NCBI GenBank assembly: GCA_018702715.1
Contig: JABIYQ010000392.1
Coordinates: 1-5,416 of the forward strand
Direction of reading: 5' to 3'
DNA: 5,416 bases
Origin: Desulfobacula sp.
GTDB lineage: Bacteria; Desulfobacterota; Desulfobacteria; Desulfobacterales; Desulfobacteraceae
The notes below the pieces were generated by a model. The model saw only the letters and a list, made by a program, of their open reading frames with translations. It was not told where the DNA came from and searched no databases. The position numbers were made by a program, and so were the translations under genes. Below, piece after piece: positions 1 to 5,416 of the stretch (position 1 is the stretch's first letter; every line of letters begins with the position of its first letter).

Positions 1-10
1 TAAACGCAAC

Positions 11-28
11 TATGCAAGCCTGACCCCG
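11..28. repeat. possible REP/RAYT-associated short motif
   Basis: The 18 bases TATGCAAGCCTGACCCCG resemble, from memory, a motif of the form ATGCAAG(A)CCTGACCCC that recurs in many environmental proteobacterial genomes near IS200-like REP-associated transposases. Only one copy is visible and no transposase is present here, so this is a weak assignment based on recollection. The rest of 1-60 shows no gene. Confidence 0.25.
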
Positions 29-60
29 CCTATTAAGGACCTAAGCCCAAAAGTTGAGAA

Positions 61-114
61 AACCCTAATGTTGCAAAGCCATGAAGGGTAAAATTTTTAT
101 GCAACGTTAGGGTT
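61..114 (-). terminator. inverted repeat downstream of ilvC, possible terminator
   Basis: AACCCTAATGTTGCA (61-75) faces TGCAACGTTAGGGTT (100-114), giving a 15-base-pair stem with one non-Watson-Crick position (69/106) and a 24-base loop. It lies 10 bases beyond the ilvC stop codon. Read in the ilvC direction, the stem is followed by an interrupted U-rich stretch (UUUUCUCAACUUUU, complement of about 47-60), so an intrinsic terminator is plausible. The loop is long and the U-tract broken, so it could instead be a mobile palindromic repeat or an mRNA-stabilising 3' hairpin. The odd pair is G·U in plus-strand RNA but A·C in minus-strand RNA. Confidence 0.5.
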
Positions 115-124
115 AACATGTTTA

Positions 125-1594
125 TCAGATGGGTTTCATGGCACTCATGTATGTGCGCAATTTTGTTCCAATTAGTTCAACACTGGTCGAACGGATAGCC
201 TCATTGGCCTTTATGAGTTCTATATTGTCCACACAATTATTTTCAATATCAAGTCCTTTGCCAATGACATCAATATCAAGTTTTTCAATGAAATCTGCAA
301 GCAATGGAATGGCTTTATGGTTAAAAAGATAACACCCGTATTCAGCTGTATCGGAAATAACCACATTCATTTCATAAAGTTTTTTCCTTGCAACAAGATT
401 TGCGATCAAGGGAAGCTCATGAAGTGATTCATAGTAGGCGGATTCTTCTCCGATCCCTGTAGATACCATGGTATCAAAGGCTAATTCCACACCTGCCTTA
501 ACAAATGCTATCATGAGAATGCCATTGTCAAAGTATTCTTGCTCAGGAATGTCCTGATCTGTTGATGAAGATTGTTCAAAAGCGGTTTGAGCAGTTTCAT
601 CTCTCCATTTGAGCAGATCAGCATCATCATTTGCCCAGTCTTCCATCATGGTTTTTGAAAATTTTCCTGACATGATATCATCCATGTGCTGGTGAAACAT
701 AGGTTCAAGAAGGGTTTTTAATTCATTGGAAAGTTTGTAAGCCATAAGTTTTGAAGGGTTGTCAAGTCGATCCATCATATGGGTGACGCCGCCGTGTTTT
801 AAAGCCTGAGTAATAGTTTCCCATCCATATTGAACCAGTTTTGATGCATATTGGGGGTCAACTCCCTTTTTAATCATTTTGTCGTAACACAAAAGTGACC
901 CTGTCTGAAGAACACCGCAGAGGATGGTTTGTTCTCCCATGAGATCAGATTTTACTTCAGCTACAAAAGAAGAATGAAGAACGCCTGCCCGATCTCCTCC
1001 AGTACCACAGGCATAGGCTTTGGCAAGTTCCATCCCTTTGTTTTTGGGGTCATTTTCTTTGTGGACTGCAATAAGCGTTGGAACGCCAAACCCCCGTTTA
1101 TATTCTTCCCTGAGTTCTGTTCCGGGTGCCTTTGGCGCCACCATGATAACAGTGAGATCTTTTCGGATCTGTATGCCTTCTTCCACAATATTAAATCCAT
1201 GGGAGTAAGACAGACATGCATCCCGCTTCATCAGGGGCATTACAGATTCTATCACATTTGTATGTTGTTTGTCCGGAGTCAGGTTGATCAAAAGATCTGC
1301 TTTGGGGATCATCTCCTCATAGTTTCCTATATAAAATCCGTTTTCCGTTGCGTTTTTCCAGGATTGTCGTTTTTCATTAATGGCAGCATCTCGCAGAGCA
1401 TAGGATACATCAAGGCCACTGTCGCGCAGATTCATGCCCTGATGAAGTCCTTGGGCTCCGCACCCGACGATGACAACTTTTTTGCCTTTTAGCGCTTCAA
1501 CACCGTTGAAATCCGATGAACCCATAAAACGGCATTGGGACAATTCTTCTAATTGTTGTCTCAATGCCAGGGTATTAAAATAATTTTTGCCCAT
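125..1594 (-). CDS. ilvC: ketol-acid reductoisomerase, class II (NADP+)
   Basis: Cytosolic enzyme of valine, leucine, isoleucine and pantothenate synthesis. With Mg2+ and NADPH it isomerises and reduces 2-acetolactate or 2-aceto-2-hydroxybutyrate to the dihydroxy acid. At 489 residues it is the long class II form (E. coli IlvC, 491) with a duplicated C-terminal knotted domain. Visible landmarks, with the same numbering as E. coli: Rossmann loop GCGAQG at 44-49; cofactor 2'-phosphate-binding R68, R76 and S78, implying NADPH preference; Q110; catalytic H132; K155; metal ligands D217, E221, E389 and E393; S414. The ATG start is supported by GAGGAG (complement of 1601-1606) six bases upstream and by alignment with the E. 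coli N-terminus (YFNTL). E. coli K69 is D69 here. The gene stands apart from other ilv/leu genes and is divergent from ilvY, its likely activator. Confidence 0.97.
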   Translation of the reverse strand: MGKNYFNTLALRQQLEELSQCRFMGSSDFNGVEALKGKKVVIVGCGAQGLHQGMNLRDSGLDVSYALRDAAINEKRQSWKNATENGFYIGNYEEMIPKADLLINLTPDKQHTNVIESVMPLMKRDACLSYSHGFNIVEEGIQIRKDLTVIMVAPKAPGTELREEYKRGFGVPTLIAVHKENDPKNKGMELAKAYACGTGGDRAGVLHSSFVAEVKSDLMGEQTILCGVLQTGSLLCYDKMIKKGVDPQYASKLVQYGWETITQALKHGGVTHMMDRLDNPSKLMAYKLSNELKTLLEPMFHQHMDDIMSGKFSKTMMEDWANDDADLLKWRDETAQTAFEQSSSTDQDIPEQEYFDNGILMIAFVKAGVELAFDTMVSTGIGEESAYYESLHELPLIANLVARKKLYEMNVVISDTAEYGCYLFNHKAIPLLADFIEKLDIDVIGKGLDIENNCVDNIELIKANEAIRSTSVELIGTKLRTYMSAMKPI

Positions 1595-1600
1595 GATATT

Positions 1601-1606
1601 CTCCTC
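1601..1606 (-). promoter_or_regulatory. ilvC ribosome binding site
   Basis: The complement of CTCCTC reads GAGGAG, a strong Shine-Dalgarno sequence six bases before the ilvC ATG (1594-1592). It fixes the ilvC start. Confidence 0.85.
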
Positions 1607-1634
1607 ATTAATTGAATTTAAATTAAGCTATTGT

Positions 1635-1664
1635 ATTAATGAACTAAATTTATCATTGCGTCAA
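1635..1664 (-). promoter_or_regulatory. candidate ilvC promoter (-35/-10)
   Basis: On the minus strand, TTGACG (complement of 1659-1664; five of six to the sigma-70 -35 consensus) is followed after 18 bases by ATTAAT (1635-1640; four of six to the -10 consensus). Transcription would start near 1628 and leave a leader of about 34 bases before the ilvC ATG. The poor -10 fits an activator-dependent promoter. The inverted repeats at 1662-1694 would then cover about -35 to -66, where LysR-type activators normally bind. No experimental start is known, so this is inference. Confidence 0.4.
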
Positions 1665-1676
1665 ATGAATCATTTG
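1662..1676. repeat. perfect 15-base inverted repeat, putative IlvY activation half
   Basis: CAAATGA (1662-1668) and TCATTTG (1670-1676) are exact inverse copies around one central base. The repeat abuts the candidate ilvC -35 element and shares five bases with the next palindrome. It could be the promoter-proximal (activation) site of a LysR-type regulator. Confidence 0.55.
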
Positions 1677-1694
1677 CAATATTGTATTTCAAAT
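1672..1694. repeat. 23-base near-palindrome, putative primary IlvY recognition site
   Basis: The arms ATTTGCAATA (1672-1681) and TATTTCAAAT (1685-1694) are inverse copies with one mismatch (C1677/T1689) around a three-base centre. It would be centred about 55 bases upstream of the inferred ilvC start, the usual place for a LysR-type recognition site. It is the longest symmetric element of the intergenic region. Confidence 0.6.
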
Positions 1695-1701
1695 AATGCA
1701 A

Positions 1702-1707
1702 TATAAT
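1702..1707 (+). promoter_or_regulatory. candidate -10 element for ilvY
   Basis: There is an exact TATAAT on the plus strand. The best upstream partner, TTGTAT at 1682-1687, is only 14 bases away, so spacing is poor. If used, the leader to the ilvY ATG would be about 100 bases and the promoter would lie inside the operator cluster, consistent with autorepression. In such A/T-rich DNA the match could be chance. Confidence 0.25.
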
Positions 1708-1804
1708 ATGAATTTTAACATTGCAAATAATTGTCATAGTGCCATGCTTTATTGCGCAATTTGAAATATCATGTTAGACAGAACCTGATACAACCCATGT
1801 AAAT

Positions 1805-1808
1805 AAGG
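1805..1808 (+). promoter_or_regulatory. ilvY ribosome binding site
   Basis: AAGG lies six bases before the ATG at 1815. It is a modest but well-placed Shine-Dalgarno sequence that supports this start. Confidence 0.6.
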
Positions 1809-1814
1809 TAAATA

Positions 1815-2684
1815 ATGGACATTCGAAATTTAAAACTTTTCAGGCATCTTGCAGGAAGCTTGCATTTTTCAAGAACCAGTCAGGCATGCTATATCACACC
1901 TTCAGCTTTGACACGGGTGATCCAGAGGCTTGAATCAGATCTTGGCAAAAAGCTTTTTCTCCGTGATAACCGGTCCGTGGAGTTGACTCCGGCCGGAATT
2001 GCATTTAAGAAATATAGCGACGATGTTCTTGGGCGATGGGCAAGGCTTAATGACGAGCTGTCTTCTGAAGATATCCTGGAAGGAGAACTATCACTGTATT
2101 GTTCTGTGACAGCAGCCTATGGCATACTCCCTAATATCATGGCAAGATATCGAAAGGCCCATCCCAGCGTCAAAATACACCTTGAAACAGGAGATGCAGC
2201 CAAAGCTCTGGTCAAGCTTTCAAACCAGGATTCAGACATGGTCATTGCAGCCAGGCCGGATGTTTTGTCCAAAGATCTTGTCTTTAAAACCCTGGCTCAG
2301 ACGCCATTGGTTTTTATTGCACCCCTGCAATATCCTGAGATCATCATAAAAAAAGCGGGCAGTATAGACTGGGAAAAAACCCCTTTAATTATCCCTGATC
2401 ATGGATTGAGCCGTGACCGCATAGACAAGTGGTTTGCCAAGGAAAATTTTATCCCCAATATTTACTCCCAGGTGGCAGGCAATGAGGCCATTATCGTCAT
2501 GGTCAGCCTTGGCTGCGGTATTGGACTTATTCCCAGAATGGTGCTTGAAAAAAGTTCTTTTTTTGACAGGGTAAAAATCCTGGATAAAACCCCGCAAATG
2601 CCGCCTTTTGTAATTGGTCTTTGCACCCGAAAAAAAAGCCTTACCAACTCAAGAATCAAGGCCTTATGGAACATTGCAAATTGA
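1815..2684 (+). CDS. ilvY: LysR-type transcriptional activator of ilvC
   Basis: DNA-binding regulator expected to act on the intergenic operators beside it. It has 289 residues, against 297 for E. coli IlvY. The N-terminal winged helix-turn-helix spans about 1-60, with recognition-helix region around TPSALTRVIQRLE (28-40) and the family-typical LFLRDNRSVELTPAG (47-61). A linker helix (about 62-88) leads to the effector-binding domain. The segment GELSLYCSVTAAYGILP (90-106) matches the IlvY-specific FCSVTAAY stretch and separates it from generic LysR proteins; TGDAA (125-129), GNEAIIVMVSLGCGIGLIP (222-240) and the C-terminal GLCTRKK (268-274) also correspond. Known co-inducers of E. coli IlvY are acetolactate and acetohydroxybutyrate. 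The divergent ilvC neighbour strengthens the call. Its last 19 bases overlap the likely hrpB start, and its tail contains an A8 run (2630-2637). Confidence 0.93.
   Translation: MDIRNLKLFRHLAGSLHFSRTSQACYITPSALTRVIQRLESDLGKKLFLRDNRSVELTPAGIAFKKYSDDVLGRWARLNDELSSEDILEGELSLYCSVTAAYGILPNIMARYRKAHPSVKIHLETGDAAKALVKLSNQDSDMVIAARPDVLSKDLVFKTLAQTPLVFIAPLQYPEIIIKKAGSIDWEKTPLIIPDHGLSRDRIDKWFAKENFIPNIYSQVAGNEAIIVMVSLGCGIGLIPRMVLEKSSFFDRVKILDKTPQMPPFVIGLCTRKKSLTNSRIKALWNIAN
2638..2662 (+). promoter_or_regulatory. weak hairpin covering the hrpB ribosome binding site
   Basis: GCCTT (2638-2642) can pair with AAGGC (2658-2662) across a 15-base loop, just after the A8 run in ilvY. The second arm contains AAGG (2658-2661), the only Shine-Dalgarno candidate for the ATG at 2666. 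Ribosomes finishing ilvY would open the stem, so hrpB translation could be coupled to ilvY. Five pairs is weak, so this is speculative. Confidence 0.25.
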
Positions 2685-5269
2685 ATTCATTGGTCTTACC
2701 CATACAAAAGCATTTTCCCGATATCAAAGATGCCCTTGAAACCTTTCGATGTGCAGTGATTAAGGCTCCACCAGGAGCCGGGAAAACCACCCGGGTGCCA
2801 TTGGCCCTTCTGGAAGAACCCTGGCTTGGGAATAAAAAAATTATTGTGCTTGAACCCAGACGTCTGGCAGCTATTTCCTGTGCAGCCCATATGGCCGATA
2901 TTTTAAAAGAAAAGGTGGGGCAGACCATTGGGTATCAGATCCGATTGGATAGAAAAATCAGCAAGAGCACCAGGATAGAAGTGATCACCGAGGGTATCTT
3001 TACCCGAAAAATTCAAAATGACCCGTTTTTGGAAAATATCGGGCTGGTGATTTTTGATGAATTCCATGAAAGAAATATTCACAGTGATCTCGGGCTTGCC
3101 CTTTGCCTGGATTCCTTTGAAGCATTGCGCAATGATTTACGCATTCTTGTTATGTCCGCCACAATGAATGTTGCTGCTGTATCAACTCTTATGGGGAATG
3201 CGCCTGTTATCGTTTCAAAGGGGCAAAACTTTCCTGTAAAAACAATATATGTCCCTGCTTTGGACAAGCAAAATAAAGTGGTTCCAAAGGAAATTGCCTG
3301 CGCTTTAGCAATAAAACGTGCCTTATCAGAAGCCTGCGGGGATATGCTGGTCTTTCTACCAGGTGTAAGGGAAATTCAACGACTGTATTCAATTCTAAAA
3401 CAAGATTTGGATTTAAAGATTCATGTTCATCCTTTATATGGAAATTTGTCCACTAAAGACCAGGCCCGGGCTTTTTGTCCATCAAATCCTGGTGAGCGAA
3501 AAATTGTACTTGCCACATCCATTGCTGAGACCTCCATCACAATAGAAGGTATCGGTATCGTAATTGATGCCGGTCTCATGCGTATTCCAAAGTTTTCCAC
3601 ACAGACAGGAATGAGTCTTTTGTCAACAATACCCGTTTCAAAAGCCTCTGCAGACCAAAGAAGGGGGCGGGCAGGGAGAACGGCACAGGGTAGTTGTTAC
3701 AGGTTATGGTCTCAATATGATCATAAAATGCTTAAGGCATTCACAAGACCTGAGATCTTAAGTGCTGATCTTGCACCGGTTGTTTTAGAACTTGCTGCCT
3801 GGGGAGTTTCAGAACCCGGACAATTAAAATGGATTGACCTGCCCGATGAAAACTCCTTTGAACAGGCAAGAAATTTGCTTAAAACCCTGGGAGCCCTTGA
3901 TGAAAATGGACGGATAACGCTTCATGGTAAAAAAATGGTATCTGTTGGCCTGCATCCCAGGTTTGCCCATATGGTTATCAAGGCAGAAAAAAAAGGCCAG
4001 GGCCTTTTGGCCTGCAGGATTGCAGCTCTTCTCAATGAGCGGGATATTATTGGGGCCGGTCATGCCAGAATCGATCCTGACATCCGGATTCGCCTTGAGA
4101 TCATTGAAGACATGATCAATAAAAAAATGACATGGCAAAAAGATTTTAAGGTCAACAATTTTAAGCTTAACAATTTTAAAGTCAAAAAAGGGACGATTCA
4201 CAGGATCATTGCATCAGAGAAAAAGATGGTAAGAGATTTTAACATAAAATCAACAAAGATAGATATTGAAAAAGCAGGCGTTTTGATTGCCCATGCATAT
4301 CCTGATAGGATTGCCAAAAAAAGAAACAATCAGGACAACACTTTTTTAATGGCATCCGGAAAAGGAGCGTTTTTTACAGAAGCAAACAGCGTTTCCATAA
4401 ACGAATATATTGTTGCGATTCAACTTGATGGCAATCCTCAAAATGCAAAGATCTTTCTTGCAGTTCCTTACTCAAAAAAGGAGCTTGAACTGGATTTTTT
4501 TGACTCTTTTAAAAATATTCAAACGCTTACATGGGATAAAAACACCCATAGTATAAAGGCAAAAGAAAAAACCATCCTGGGTGCTTTGGTGCTAAAACAG
4601 AATATCACATCAGATATTGACCCGGACATGGCCTGTGATATCCTGATCAAGCACATTCAAAAGGCAGGACTAAAGCTGTTGCCATGGACTAAAAAATTAA
4701 TGAGCCTTAAAGAACGCGCTATATTTCTTAAAAGCACAGGATACTTTCCAGATTTGCCGGATGTTTCAGATAAGACTCTTGAAGAGCAAATGAAAATTTG
4801 GTTAAAACCTTTTATCTCAGGTGTTTTTTCTTTAAAACAACTTGGCAAAATCGATCTTGGTGCAGCCTTTTTATCCATGATGACCTGGGATCAGAAACAG
4901 ACCATAGAGAAAATGGCCCCAACCCATGTTATCATTCCAAGTGGATCTAAAAAACCACTCAAGTACTACAGCAAAAATGGTCTTCTTGATTCTCCCATCC
5001 TTGAAGTTAGACTCCAGGAAATGTTTGGCCTTTGTTCAACCCCGAAAATTGCCGGGCAAACCATTCCTGTTACCCTCCATCTTCTGTCGCCGGCAGACCG
5101 ACCTGTGCAAGTAACAAAGGACCTTGAAAGCTTTTGGAAGAACACTTATAAAGATGTGAAAAAAGATTTGATGGGAAGATACCCAAAACATTTCTGGCCT
5201 GATGATCCCATAGACGCCAAACCAACAAATCGTGTGAAACCAAAAAAAGTCTCTAAAGAGATTATCTGA
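2666..5269 (+). CDS. hrpB: ATP-dependent DExH-box RNA helicase HrpB
   Basis: Predicted cytosolic 3'-5' RNA helicase; the cellular role of HrpB is poorly defined. It has 867 residues from this ATG (E. coli HrpB is somewhat over 800). Motifs in order: Walker A APPGAGKTT (34-42), LEPRRLAA (62-69), TEGIFTR (108-114), Walker B DEFH (131-134), SAT (164-166), LVFLPG (228-233), ATSIAETSITIEG (283-295), QRRGRAGR (331-338). Winged-helix/ratchet segments follow, then the HrpB-specific C-terminal region with FWKNTYKDVKKDLMGRYPKH and WPDDP (near 823-848), which separates it from HrpA. The tail is basic. Start: the frame is open upstream to 2621 (TTG), but ATG 2666 has AAGG four bases before it. TTG 2681 is an alternative that overlaps the ilvY stop as TTGA and gives an N-terminus closer to E. 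coli. Overlap with ilvY implies co-transcription. A 15-base triplication sits at residues 493-507. Confidence 0.93.
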   Translation: MEHCKLNSLVLPIQKHFPDIKDALETFRCAVIKAPPGAGKTTRVPLALLEEPWLGNKKIIVLEPRRLAAISCAAHMADILKEKVGQTIGYQIRLDRKISKSTRIEVITEGIFTRKIQNDPFLENIGLVIFDEFHERNIHSDLGLALCLDSFEALRNDLRILVMSATMNVAAVSTLMGNAPVIVSKGQNFPVKTIYVPALDKQNKVVPKEIACALAIKRALSEACGDMLVFLPGVREIQRLYSILKQDLDLKIHVHPLYGNLSTKDQARAFCPSNPGERKIVLATSIAETSITIEGIGIVIDAGLMRIPKFSTQTGMSLLSTIPVSKASADQRRGRAGRTAQGSCYRLWSQYDHKMLKAFTRPEILSADLAPVVLELAAWGVSEPGQLKWIDLPDENSFEQARNLLKTLGALDENGRITLHGKKMVSVGLHPRFAHMVIKAEKKGQGLLACRIAALLNERDIIGAGHARIDPDIRIRLEIIEDMINKKMTWQKDFKVNNFKLNNFKVKKGTIHRIIASEKKMVRDFNIKSTKIDIEKAGVLIAHAYPDRIAKKRNNQDNTFLMASGKGAFFTEANSVSINEYIVAIQLDGNPQNAKIFLAVPYSKKELELDFFDSFKNIQTLTWDKNTHSIKAKEKTILGALVLKQNITSDIDPDMACDILIKHIQKAGLKLLPWTKKLMSLKERAIFLKSTGYFPDLPDVSDKTLEEQMKIWLKPFISGVFSLKQLGKIDLGAAFLSMMTWDQKQTIEKMAPTHVIIPSGSKKPLKYYSKNGLLDSPILEVRLQEMFGLCSTPKIAGQTIPVTLHLLSPADRPVQVTKDLESFWKNTYKDVKKDLMGRYPKHFWPDDPIDAKPTNRVKPKKVSKEII
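4142..4186 (+). repeat. in-frame 15-base tandem triplication within hrpB
   Basis: Three consecutive 15-base units, GATTTTAAGGTCAAC, AATTTTAAGCTTAAC and AATTTTAAAGTCAAA, encode DFKVN-NFKLN-NFKVK (HrpB residues 493-507 from ATG 2666). The unit is a whole number of codons, so gain or loss preserves the frame. It lies after the helicase core in a lysine-rich, poorly conserved part of the accessory region, probably a surface linker or helix extension. Confidence 0.8.
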
Positions 5270-5416
5270 TTGCGCTCACATTTGAAACAGGCTATTAGTA
5301 ACATAAAAAAGATGTAACTATTTAGCTCTTATGTTTGAAACCGCCCTATCTGATAGATATTTGTTTCGATGCTAAACGCTTAGGGTTCACTCAAAAATTA
5401 ATTACCAATTTTGGGA
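5270..5416. other. non-coding 3' region after hrpB
   Basis: I see no gene in these 147 bases. There is no convincing intrinsic terminator for hrpB: TATCT/AGATA (5347-5359) gives only a five-pair A/T stem, and an A/T stem near 5392-5413 (CAAAA...TTTTG) has a bulge. TTAGGGTT at 5380-5387 repeats the eight bases at 107-114. Confidence 0.5.
5274..5349. repeat. imperfect direct repeat downstream of hrpB
   Basis: The segment at 5274-5295 (GCTC, then TTTGAAAC, ending CTAT) recurs in degenerate form at 5325-5349 with the same order of blocks, 51 bases later. The copies differ by small gaps and substitutions. Between them, AACATAA (5300-5306) and TTATGTT (5329-5335) are inverse copies. No function is evident. 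Confidence 0.35.

Larger units (their letters stand above)
1655..1767. promoter_or_regulatory. divergent ilvC-ilvY control region, putative IlvY operators
   Basis: This A/T-rich stretch between the two divergent genes carries repeated TTGCAA/CAAAT half-sites in both orientations: ATTGCG at 1655 and 1751, ATTTGCAAT at 1672-1680 with its exact inverse ATTGCAAAT at 1720-1728, CAAATAAT at 1690-1697 and again at 1724-1731, and the perfect palindrome ATTGCGCAAT at 1751-1760. In E. coli, IlvY binds tandem operators in the same divergent arrangement, represses its own gene, and activates ilvC when acetolactate or acetohydroxybutyrate is bound. Assigning these repeats to IlvY is inference from position and symmetry. 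Confidence 0.65.

Noticed and set aside
1..124. Small gene or RNA gene at the left end
   Set aside because: No open frame with a ribosome binding site, and no tRNA-like or other recognisable RNA fold apart from the simple inverted repeat.
929..1492. 187-codon open frame on the plus strand
   Set aside because: It lies wholly antisense to ilvC, whose identity and frame are certain, and its translation resembles no family I know. It is a shadow of the coding strand.
1595..1634. Leader-peptide attenuator or T-box/riboswitch before ilvC
   Set aside because: The inferred leader is only about 34 bases, with no branched-chain codon run, no terminator hairpin and no T-box elements. Control by IlvY is sufficient.
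2621..2665. Upstream TTG start for hrpB at 2621
   Set aside because: It would add 15 residues unlike any HrpB N-terminus and lengthen the overlap with ilvY to 64 bases. ATG 2666 or TTG 2681 fit better.
3824..4201. 125-codon open frame on the minus strand
   Set aside because: It is antisense inside hrpB, has no ribosome binding site that stands out and no recognisable domain.
5380..5387. TTAGGGTT here and at 107-114, telomere-like or element ends
   Set aside because: Eight bases shared twice is easily chance. The copies are in the same orientation rather than inverted, and nothing between them is mobile: the content is ilvC, ilvY and hrpB.
1..5416. CRISPR array, defence system, prophage or insertion sequence
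   Set aside because: No regularly spaced repeats, no transposase, integrase, nuclease or toxin-antitoxin genes. HrpB is a housekeeping-type helicase with full HrpB-specific C-terminal motifs, not a defence helicase.

Overview
The window is an A/T-rich stretch of bacterial chromosome carrying three recognisable genes and nothing that looks like a novel system. The proteins resemble those of Gram-negative proteobacteria: a long (class II) ketol-acid reductoisomerase, an IlvY-type LysR regulator and an HrpB helicase. The base composition and general style would suit a sulfate reducer of the Desulfobacterales, but that is a guess and not something the window proves.

Layout. 1-124 is non-coding; it holds a short motif reminiscent of REP/RAYT-associated sequence and a strong inverted repeat just past the end of ilvC that may act as its terminator. 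125-1594 (minus) is ilvC. 1595-1814 is a 220-base divergent control region filled with inverted and direct repeats built on TTGCAA/CAAAT half-sites, with a possible ilvC promoter beside them. 1815-2684 (plus) is ilvY. 2666-5269 (plus) is hrpB, whose start lies inside the end of ilvY. 5270-5416 is non-coding, with weak repeats only.

How they work together. ilvC makes the valine/isoleucine/pantothenate precursors by reducing and isomerising acetohydroxy acids. By analogy with E. coli, the divergently transcribed ilvY product would bind the intergenic sites, sense those same acetohydroxy acids and switch on ilvC. hrpB is a DExH-box RNA helicase with no known link to branched-chain amino acids. 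Its overlap with ilvY suggests co-transcription and translational coupling.

The more unusual details are an A8 run in the ilvY tail that forms an in-frame A_AAA_AAA heptamer from which a -1 shift would read into hrpB, an in-frame 15-base triplication in hrpB, and the dense symmetric operator region.
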